64,000 bases of DNA from Lithodes maja. Taxonomy: Eukaryota > Arthropoda > Malacostraca > Decapoda > Lithodidae. Position numbers and translations under genes: made by a program. Positions 55,828 through 64,000 of the stretch are shown here, piece by piece; the first letter of the stretch is position 1; the number at the start of each line of letters is the position of its first letter. Location: assembly GCA_037953745.1 (NCBI GenBank), contig JBAKBP010004438.1, positions 1 to 64,000 on the forward strand, in the 5' to 3' direction. The notes beneath the pieces are model-generated. The model was not told the origin of the DNA. It searched no databases and saw nothing but the letters and a program-made list of their open reading frames with translations.

Positions 55828-55920
55828 TTAACCCAGGAACTGCGGGAAGACTCTTAAGAGTTCCCCGGCGGACTGCGGGAAGACTCTTAAGAGTCAGAGA
55901 AAAAAAAAATCAACTTTAAA
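55828..55920 (+). mobile_element. TTAA MITE, copy 8, truncated
   Basis: It starts at TTAA 55828-55831 with CCCAGGAACTGCGGGAAG, includes both internal GACTCTTAAGAG sites, and stops after about 90 bp where LINE sequence begins. No remainder was found to the right. It shows the uninterrupted form of copy 5's end. Confidence 0.88.
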
Positions 55921-57311
55921 GTGACTGAAAGTGATCTTGAGAATGCCATAAGAAAACTTAACCTAAATAAAGCTTGTGGGCTGGATGGTATATATGCAGA
56001 ACATCTTAAATATGCAGATAAGTTGTTAATAGATAAACTTAGTTCTTGCATCACCAGTCTATTTACGCATGGTGTCCTGCCGGAGTCTATGATATCCGTA
56101 ATACTTGTTCCTGTCATTAAAGATAAATCAGGTAAAATTACAGCAAAAGACAACTACCGCCCAGTAGCACTTGCTAGTGTGGTGAGTAAGGTAGTTGAAA
56201 TGATAATGCTAGAAAGAATGTCTGCATATATTGTCACCAGCAGCAATCAGTTTGGCTTTAAGAAAAATCACGGCACAGACCAATGCATATATGTGCTGAA
56301 AGAAGTGATTGATACATACAACAAACTAAATAGCTCAATTTTCTCTTGTTTTCTTGATGCAAGTAAGGCTTTTGATAGGGTGTGTCACAAAACCTTATTT
56401 GAAAAATTAGTTAACAGGGGAGTGCCTAGCTATATTGTTAGGATACTTATTTTCTGGTATGCTAATCAAAAAATGTGTGTAAGATGGGGCAACATCCTGT
56501 CAGGCTCTTTCGCCGTAACCAATGGTGTTAGGCAGGGGGGATAATTATTGTCTCCGTATCTTTTCAACGTCTACATGGATGATCTTAGTCTGGAGCTGAA
56601 CAAGACTCGCACTGGGTGCTGTATTGGCAGCACCATTGTAAATCATCTCATGTATGCTGATGACCTAGCCTTAATCGTGCCCTCTGGAGCAGGACTGGAT
56701 AAATTATTAAGAGTATGTGAAAAATGTGGAATCGAACATTCAGTCAAATTTAATCCTATAAAGAGCAATATCATAATATTTAAATCTAACCTTCTATTGA
56801 AATCAAAGCTACCTAAATTCCATTTGTATGAAGAAATTATAGAAGAAGTAAGTAAAGTAAAGTATCTAGGACACTATATTTCATGTGATCGCTCAGATGA
56901 TGAGGATATGGGTCATCAGCGAAGGCAACTTTACATGCAGGGAAATTCAATATTAAGAAAATTTCATATGTGCACATGGATACAAAAATAACATTGTTCA
57001 ACTCCTACTGCTCACCAATGTATACAGCACAACTATGGTGGAACTATAAGAAAATTACAGTGAATAGACTAAGTATGTCATATCACAATATCATGAAAAT
57101 GTTTCTGAGGCTTTCAAAATATGAGAGTACAAGTACGCTATGTGCCTATATGAACTTACACTGTTACAAATCACTCATTAGAAAGCTAACATATAAATTC
57201 ATTCAGCGCCTTAACACTTCTGAGAACAGGATCATTAAAATGCTACAAACTCCAAGCATAGTGTACACCTCCAGGATCCAGGCACACTGGAGGAAGTTGC
57301 TCTATATTTAA
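55921..57311 (+). pseudogene. LINE reverse transcriptase, broken
   Basis: RT blocks are clear: LNLNKACGLDGIYAEHLKY, NYRPVALASVVSKVVE, CFLDASKAFDRVCHKTLF (catalytic Asp), NGVRQGG then LLSPYLFNVY, and HLMYADDLALIVPSG (catalytic YADD). An in-frame TAA at 56542-56544 lies between RQGG and LLSP. A frameshift near 56970-56990 separates the 56548-56991 frame from the C-terminal frame ending at 57311 (ITLFNSYCSPMYTAQLWWN). The N-terminus is missing. It is inactive as read. Confidence 0.9.
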
Positions 57312-57682
57312 CCTTAAGTAATGATTTCAGGTCTGCTACTCTACAGAATTAGCATACCGGTACTGATCCTCATAGTGCAGTACAGTACCGATATTCCTAT
57401 ACTGTACTGTAGCAACATACTGTACCGGAAGCTAAATGATGTGAGGCATGGTACTGTACACAATTAGGACAGTGGTTTTGGTAACACAGTAGTTTGATGA
57501 CCACTGTTTTTGGTTGAGGCAGTGCTGTGAACTACATGATAGCAAGCTGGGTATTATTTAATTTCTTTTTATTTTATGTAGCCTATGTACAGTAGCTTAT
57601 ATATATTTATATATATTTATGTTACTGTAAGGTATATATGGACCCCAGTATGGTCCCCTCTGTACTGTGTGAGTCTGAAATA

Positions 57683-57732
<50 letters not shown>
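55921..57732 (+). mobile_element. LINE (plus), 5'-truncated, (ATT)n tail
   Basis: The copy begins abruptly in the reverse transcriptase, and ends after AATAAAGT in a run of about fourteen ATT units (57690-57732). It differs in protein sequence from the two other RT copies, so it is a third LINE family in the window. Confidence 0.85.
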
Positions 57733-57733
<1 letters not shown>

Positions 57734-57862
57734 TCCCTCCATCTTTCGACTCTCTCTTGCTTCTCGGCTAGTATTCTCCCATTCTTATCTTTCACACCCT
57801 TACTGTTTACCTTGCTACCTTCCCTAACTTTCAGTTTCTTACACTCCCTCCATTTTACACCC

Positions 57863-57863
<1 letters not shown>

Positions 57864-57908
<45 letters not shown>
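57864..57908. repeat. (AT)n microsatellite
   Basis: A pure AT run of about 40 bases lies immediately left of the mariner-type foldback. TA-rich DNA is a natural target for TA-specific elements. Confidence 0.95.
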
Positions 57909-57910
<2 letters not shown>

Positions 57911-57914
57911 TATA

Positions 57915-58496
57915 TACAGGGTGTTCCAGTAATGCTTTTCATAAATTATATGGTGGACTCATCAGACAAAAATAAGAATACATTACTCTATGAACATGAG
58001 GTTGAGTATTTATAATAACAGAGTTATTACACGATTTAAGTTAACAATACAATGCCATTCAGTCCAAGGGGTAATGTTGCCATTTTAGTGGATTATATCC
58101 ATTTGGCCTTCGCTATCGCTTGCTAGCCTCAAGATAATGAGCAGTAGTTTGGTTTGTATCCAATCGGCGTTCTCTCTTCAGGCTAGCGAGCTGATGTTTT
58201 CGGTAGGATAATCAAATCCGGCGAAGCCGGACATATTTTTCTACCGAAAAGTCAGATCGCTACTGCTCACTATCTTGAGGCTAGCAAGCGATAGCGAAGG
58301 CCAAATGGATATAATCCACTAAAATGGCAACATTACCCCTTGGACTGAATGGCATTGTATCTATCGTTAACTTAAATCGTGTAATAACTCCGTTATTATA
58401 AATACTCAACCTCATGTTCATAGAGTAATTTATTCTTATTTTTGTCTGATGAGTCCACCATATAATTTATGAAAAGCATTACTGGAACACCCTGTA
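57915..58496. mobile_element. Mariner-like foldback MITE with TA flanks
   Basis: The element (57917-58494, 578 bp) starts CAGGGTGTTCCAGTAATGC and ends with its complement, flanked by TA. The arms are about 230 bp each (57917-58150 and 58262-58494), nearly complementary, around a loop of about 110 bases. The CAGGGTGTTCC tip is similar to mariner ends. There is no coding region. Confidence 0.85.
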
Positions 58497-59204
58497 TATG
58501 CTAAATTTATAAATTTTTCGGTAGGCGGCCACTTCCTCATTTATACGATGTGAGTGTAGAGTGAGGGAATGTACTGTATAATAGCTAAGAAATGTGTCAT
58601 CGTATCTTGAAAGCATTAAGGGCAGAGCATAGTGGAAGGCATCATAACTATATCCTGTTTCTTTTCAACTGACGGTAAAATGCAAAGTACCCATCAAGAT
58701 TTTTCAGTTATTTTGAAGATTTTGTAGTGAAATATGGTGCTAATTGTATAAATTTGGTCTTAATATGATGCAGAGACTATAGGTTTGACTCCTGTAAGGA
58801 GATAAAGAAAACCTAATATTTAGTAGTGGCCCCGTAATCATTGACGAACATGCCTATTACATAAGGCACCCTCTTCAAACACTCATCCGCCGTAGTTTGA
58901 ATCTACCGCGCAGAGCATTTAAAATTTGAGGAGCCTTCATCATGAGCGCACGCGACCTCACTCATGGCTTCAGTCATTATGAATTGGGTTCTCACTACGA
59001 AAAAACTTCGTAAAAAATAAAAACAAAAAGAAAATAAGAATAACTATTCAATAAGCTTTCCATCATATCGTGGATGTACTTGTGTGGATCTTTTGACCAG
59101 ACGCTACTGCAGGCGTCATTCTTCCTTCACTGACATATCAAGTAAACCAAAATCGTTAATACATCAACGAATGGGAAGGGGATGGTCGGGAGGGCCCCAG
59201 TCGT

Positions 59205-59310
59205 CAATGATTACGGGGCCACTACTAAATATTAGGTTTTCTTTATCTCCTTACAGGAGTCAAACCTATAATTTATTAGTGGCCCCTCCATCATTGACGA
59301 ACATGCCTGA
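59205..59310. repeat. DIRS-B internal complementary region
   Basis: 59205-59272 is the reverse complement of 58778-58853 (shared CCTTACAGGAGTCAAACCTA). It is directly followed by a sense-orientation variant of the same terminal repeat (TAGTGGCCCC...CATTGACGAACATGCCT). This is the joined-ends arrangement expected of an ICR. Confidence 0.75.
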
Positions 59311-59999
59311 TTTCTAAGACTGGAGGGGGACATTCGTAATCATATCATAACTCTAGAAAAGCAGATAATCAAACAACCACATAGTATTCTTACTTTTGTA
59401 AAAAAGAGATATTCGGGTGCATAAACTTTATACAGCCTAAATCTTCACAAAGGGGTACAAGCAGGAGCGTGCTTCAAAGAAGCCTGCTTGAAAAAGGGTT
59501 AACTCTGAGACTCTGTACACAGATCTGCTAGTTAAGAAGGCACCCCACTTAAAGTAAGTGGTGAAAACTAAAAACTTATAAGTTTACATGTGCACATATA
59601 AACCCCATTAACTAGTGGATATATTTCTAAAAATATAACCAAACATAAATGAATTCTTGTACATTCGTAGAAGTACTGAACTCGTGTACTTATGCAGAAG
59701 TAATTACTTCAAAAGTAAAAGTCGTAGTTGCAACTACCGAGATTTCTCAAAAATCTATTGCTTCACAGCCAAAGCTACTTACAACAAGAATTGTTGTAAC
59801 ACTACTATTGGCCTTTAGCATAATTTCCTGCAATGAATACTACAGAGAAATTTTATAATACAAAGCCTACAAACAGTATCACAGCTCGTATGTTCCGAAC
59901 ACATACTCCGGAGGGGTCTAGGGTGTCCTATGTCACACTGACTGCACCCCCCCCCCCCTTTTTTCTTGAAATTAAACAAAACGTGACTAAAAGGGCCAC

Positions 60000-60890
60000 C
60001 TAGACCCTCTGCCGTAAAGCTATACATGGCAAGGAAGGTTTGTCCAGAGCTACTGAAAGGTATCGAGTCAAAAACTCCTGATTAGAGGCCCACAACTGTG
60101 TGGACTTAATAACTTCCACCGAAAGATTATTAAGGAAACGTAAAGAGGCTGTCCCCTTGCGTAAATCGTGGGTCTTACCCACAACGCCGGGATTCTTCTC
60201 TTTAAAGTCCTCGACCAAGAGAGAAGCCAGTGTACGCTCCATCAAGCATTCACCCGGACTTGCGACCCATAAAGCACCCTGGTGATTTAGAGGTGCCACT
60301 CTTAAATATTTGGTTAGAGCTTGCACTGGGCAAAAAAGATGGTGCACCTTTCCCCTTTTTAACGCCGGCACCGTGAACTCTGAAAACACGTGTTCACTGT
60401 GCTCATTCTTGGCTATGAATCCTGGGGAAGGTGCAATGTGAATACACTCATGAAGCCTATCAAACCTGAGGCAATTAGGTGTGTTGCTCATCGCCGCCAG
60501 CTCAGATACTCTGTTCCCGGTAGCCAAAGCCATAAGGAATACTGCCCTTTTGTAAAATCTGCAGTCTTTGGTACATACGGGAACGAGAATAATGACGATG
60601 CTTTGTCCAGAGACCATGTAGGCCTGAGCTGACGGGGAGGTGGGCGGAGTTTAAAACCTGCCCACATAAATCACTTTCAGATAAATGTTTCTGCATGAAC
60701 AGATAAATTAAATAATTAACAACCAACGCCACCGAGGGCACAGTTTGTTTTGTTCTAAGAATCCAAGACGTAAAAGCTTGCCAATGCGATTGAAACTGTC
60801 GCTTTGTAGACTGGGTATATTGATTCGTGAATATCTTGGTCACGTCGCTACCATATGGTGCTAGCCACTTGGCCTCCTGAATGTCCATAA
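60000..60890 (-). pseudogene. DIRS-B tyrosine recombinase
   Basis: Two frames contribute. The N-terminal SAM-like part (about 60890-60640) reads STKRQFQSHWQAFTSWIL. The catalytic part (60617-60000) has ATGNRVSELAAM (first Arg), THDLRKGTASLRF (His-x-x-Arg) and FLTRYLSVALD, whose Tyr is the expected nucleophile. The enzyme would join circular DIRS cDNA into the genome. All four key residues survive, but the frame changes near 60610 and there is no intact start. Confidence 0.8.
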
Positions 60891-61099
60891 TGAACAAGCC
60901 CACGAGGTTTCTAGGTTGCCAATTGTGTTCTAAGTGGAACAGCCCGACCGGGAGTGACACTGGGTGCGGGCACCACATGTTCAAATGCTGGTACCACACT
61001 GCGCCGGCCACAGGGGCGCGATTAGCGAGACTACGCCTCGCTAATCCTGTAGTTTGTTGACTACGTGGCACATTAGAGACGCGTCTGGCGGCGGAAAAT

Positions 61100-61800
61100 A
61101 GATAAATGGAACTCAACCTGTTCTCGTCCGTCATCAGAGCGTCAGGTCCGCCCGCCGGCGTTATCGTCCGGCGGGTGAGGTACATTGGGAGTTTGTGAGT
61201 CTTCTCAGACGCAAACAAATCCACTTGTGGATGGTAATGCTCCGCACACGCAAGAGCGCCCATTCTACTGTTGTGCTTTGTCTCTGAGACAGAGCGTCTG
61301 CCCAGACGTTTGCTACGCCTGGGAGATAAGATGCATGAAGATGAATGTCCAGCCTGTTGGCTAGTATAAAAATCTTTTCTGACACGTTTAGCCACTTCCG
61401 AGATCTCATTGACCCTTGTTTCTGAATACAGTGAACCGCATTCAGATTGTCCATTCTGAAGGCCACCGACTTGCCCCGTAAAGCAGAGCCGTGAGCCTGA
61501 AGGACAGATAAGGGGACTAGTAAGTCTTTGACATTGATGTGGAAGATTTCTAAATGGGACCAAAACCTTTGACCCTGATGCCCGAGGTTTGACTAAAAGC
61601 CCCAACCTATCGTTCCTGACGCATCCATGTCCACCCATACCGACGGCGGAGGAGAGGTTCATGACATGACTGCGTGCAACATTTCTCTCGTCGCCCAAAC
61701 CGCTAGTAAGTTGTGTAATAACGTTGGGATAGGCCATACTATCCCCGCCGGTAATAGTGGGAAAAATTTGTTGCCCTCCAAGATTAAACGTTAGACTTAC
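61100..61800 (-). pseudogene. DIRS-B RNase H and connection region
   Basis: The minus-strand frame 61466-61161 contains DNLNAVHCIQKQGSMRSRKW then SYLPGVANVWADALSQRQ, the conserved C-terminal half of DIRS RNase H. HYHPQVDLFASEKTHKLP in the neighbouring frame is the post-RNase H block. Several frame changes are present. Confidence 0.75.
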
Positions 61801-62404
61801 AACCAGCCCAACTTCACAGTTAGCTGAACCCAGTTGAGAGAACCGACTAGAGATTCCCAAAGTCTCTGTGTCGTAGTCAGACTGTGGAGAAACCTAAACA
61901 GTTTTTTGCGAAATCTGTTTCGAGTGTCCACACTCTGACTCAGAGTGAGAGAAGCTGTGTCCTCGACCAGCCCTATCCCCTGAAATACTCGTGGGGGAAC
62001 AAGGGTTTGACTTTTACTAAGTTGACCTTGAATCCTAGAGATTTGAGATGGTTTAACGTAACGTAGACATGAATGATGCGTAACTTTTCTGTTTCTGCCA
62101 CCACCAGTTAGTCGCCCAGATACCACCAGACCCTGATCCCTTGTTCTAACAAGGGCATCAGGGCTTGCGGGGACCTTGCTTGAATGCTTGTGCCAAATTG
62201 AAAAGTCTTCCAAACTGCTGGTGAAATCAAAGAAGGAGTTAGAACTGGAGACAGAACTACTTGGCTTGCAATACGGTCAAGAAGTTTCTTCACTAAGAAC
62301 ATCCTCAGATCCTGCCTTGCTCGAACTGCCTCTAAAAAGGCCGTCCGAATATCTCCTAAAGACTTGGATGGAAGTCTGGAGAAGCAAGCGCCGGGAAAGT
62401 TCAA
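61797..62404 (-). pseudogene. DIRS-B reverse transcriptase, catalytic motif lost
   Basis: FQFGTSIQARSPQALMPLL and IRVWWYLGD followed by TAA, then LVVAETEK, correspond to the fingers-palm and YLDDWL region. The first Asp of the pair is now Gly and the Trp codon is a stop. QRLWESLVGSLNW further on is the DIRS thumb block. The enzyme is inactive. Confidence 0.8.
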
Positions 62405-62714
62405 TGGCTTTCCTGACTTCCGCGGCTTCTATTGCCTGAGAAGAGCGTAACAGAGACTTTGTTACTTGCTGGGAACCATATATTGCGAAAACAGTTTAAA
62501 CGCTTTTCCTCTTAACCTAAACTCGCGGTCTAGGTAAGCTGGGGAAGGCGTGCTAAAGGGAGCTTATAATTCGCACAAATTGATTATTTGGGGGGTGGCA
62601 GCCAAGCAGAGGGGACTCCGCCGGCACCAAAAACCGGAAGAGAGAACCAAGAATGGCGTTCTGGAGGGATTTGGTGGGAAGAATAAGTCATGGTTATAAT
62701 AACTTGGAATGTCC

Positions 62715-63454
62715 TTAATATGAACATCCAAAACATTTCCGTAACATTGCTACCCCTGACTCATCAGGCCCGTATAAAAGAGGCATAGCTCCTGTTTTTT
62801 TGACTGGAGCCTTGTCTAAAGGAGGGGGAGATATGTCTGATATGACTCGCACAGTGGAAGTAGTGAGAGCTGCTGTGCCTGGCACATTGGAAATTGGATC
62901 TGACACAAGAGGATGGCTAGGTATTTTAGCTAAAGCAAAGGATGTAGCCAGAGGTCGCACATTCGTCGACATCGCGGGATCTCCCGTATCAAAAGGAGTT
63001 TCCGGCGTAGGGCCAAAGAACCTATTAAGTGCATTCAATAGTAGTCCATCAATCTCTTCCGCCGGTACATACCTAGCCGATGACGAACTCCGTGGAGATT
63101 CGACAGTACCCTGAGAGTCGCCTAGAAGGTGACTGGACTCTTCAACCTCCATCTCTGAGACCAGAGATCGTTGTTCTTCATCCGTTAAGTCTGGCTTATC
63201 ATGGGAAGATCCCGCCGAAGCCGGGACCTCCACATGTTGCCATGTTAAAACTGGGATAGAAGATGGTACATCGGCATCCCGGTGGACGTCAGCACTAGTT
63301 GAGTCACAAAGGGATGTGTTCTGTCCTGCCAGGACTGTGAGTATCGCCATACACCTTGGCTGTGGCTGTCCCTCGCTTGCGAGCTCGGTATACTCTCTGA
63401 ATGGGAGCCCTCGTCCGAGTCCCGTAAAGGTTTATGATAATTAAAAGCTCCCAT
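62715..63454 (-). pseudogene. DIRS-B gag-like ORF
   Basis: Two minus frames (63454-63245 beginning MGAFNYHKPLRDSDEGSHSE, then 63350-62715) form a Ser/Pro/acidic-rich protein ending MLRKCFGCSY, in the position of the DIRS gag. There is no zinc finger, and a frame change lies near 63300. The assignment is by position and composition only. Confidence 0.5.
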
Positions 63455-64000
63455 AGCTCATTAACACATTGAAAGCAGAGCTGGTGAGCAAAATCATAAA
63501 GTATACTAATTAATTTAATTTATATTTAATTGTATTAAAATAAATTACTATAAATAAACACAATATTATCGTAATATAATCATAGAAAATATATATGTTT
63601 ATTATGATTCAGTTACTAAATTATTTCATTAACAAATAAAAATAAGATAGGGATACCTGAGCTTAACGGCGTTGAACATACAGCAATGAGAGGTTCAAGT
63701 GCCGACATGACAGAGACTGGGAGAAAACTACCCCGCCCCCGGGAACTACCTGGTCACCTGGTGCAACACCGGTACTCCGCCCTGGAAAGAGAAATTTCCG
63801 GGGATTAATGCTCATAGGGTTACACCCAAAAAATGGTACAAAATATGTGCCACGAAACCGCCGGTCAACGAACCGTAGCACTCCACCACTACTTTTCGTT
63901 TTCCTTTAGTTTCATATTAAAGATTTCAGCATATCTTTACCTGTCCAGAAGATTTAAGCATATCTTCTGAATCCTCATAAAGATGAAGCATATCTTTATT

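Larger units (their letters stand above)
58778..64000 (-). mobile_element. DIRS retrotransposon (DIRS-B), right end beyond window
   Basis: On the minus strand, gag-like sequence, reverse transcriptase, RNase H and tyrosine recombinase occur in DIRS order from right to left. To their left lie an internal complementary region (59205-59310) and the 3' terminal repeat (about 58778-58857). The 5' terminal repeat is not in the window and would lie to the right. All coding parts carry stops or shifts. The sequence is unlike DIRS-A, so it is a separate family. Confidence 0.8.

Noticed and set aside
58441..58460. CTGATGAGTCC, reminiscent of a hammerhead ribozyme core.
   Set aside because: The partner strand with GGAC-GAAAC and the expected stems is absent; it is part of the mariner foldback arm.

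Overview
This is a eukaryotic, almost certainly arthropod, genomic window made of transposable elements stacked on and inside each other. I found no convincing host gene. Interstitial TTAGG runs (the arthropod telomere motif), DIRS-type retrotransposons, non-LTR elements with (ATT)n tails, piggyBac elements and a tRNA-derived SINE suggest a decapod crustacean or a relative. The organism assignment is inference.

Layout. 1-1.3 kb: endonuclease part of a LINE on the minus strand, running off the left edge. 1.7-2.5 kb: hAT-type MITE with a perfect 8-bp target duplication. 2.7-2.9 kb: tRNA-derived SINE. 3.5-5.3 kb: 5'-truncated LINE with a 34-bp target duplication. 5.4-10.2 kb: piggyBac element A with an uninterrupted 968-aa transposase, a Tigger/pogo MITE and a 177-bp tandem array. 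10.9-11.3 kb: broken Merlin/ISXO2-like transposase. 11.3-14.1 kb: TTAGG-bearing cassettes, a 75-bp hairpin satellite and a TTAA MITE. 14.5-22.7 kb: full-length but coding-dead DIRS element (DIRS-A) with near-identical inverted terminal repeats, an internal complementary region and a SINE inside. 23.3-27.2 kb: long LTR-like insertion with TTTAC duplications. 29.2-31.4 kb: TTAA MITEs, one inserted in another. 32.2-39.0 kb: a MITE split by piggyBac element B (961-aa transposase) and by a second MITE. 39.1-43.0 kb: foldback element and a CAT/ACT-rich macrosatellite. 43.4-45.5 kb: LINE reverse transcriptase (minus), interrupted at 45,453 by a 10.3-kb long-LTR retrotransposon without a visible pol (to 55,801). 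55.9-57.7 kb: another decayed LINE. 57.9-58.5 kb: mariner-like foldback. 58.8 kb to the right edge: a second, decayed DIRS element (DIRS-B) on the minus strand.

How the parts relate. The two piggyBac ORFs are the only long transposase frames that look intact. The terminal sequence of piggyBac B is shared with a MITE family (about 630 bp) present in at least eight copies here, always flanked by TTAA, so B-type transposase is the natural candidate for moving the MITEs. Three insertions of this group landed on TTAA sites inside other members of it. Relative ages can be read from nesting: LINE, then LTR element inside it, then MITE inside the LTR; and MITE, then piggyBac B plus a second MITE inside it.
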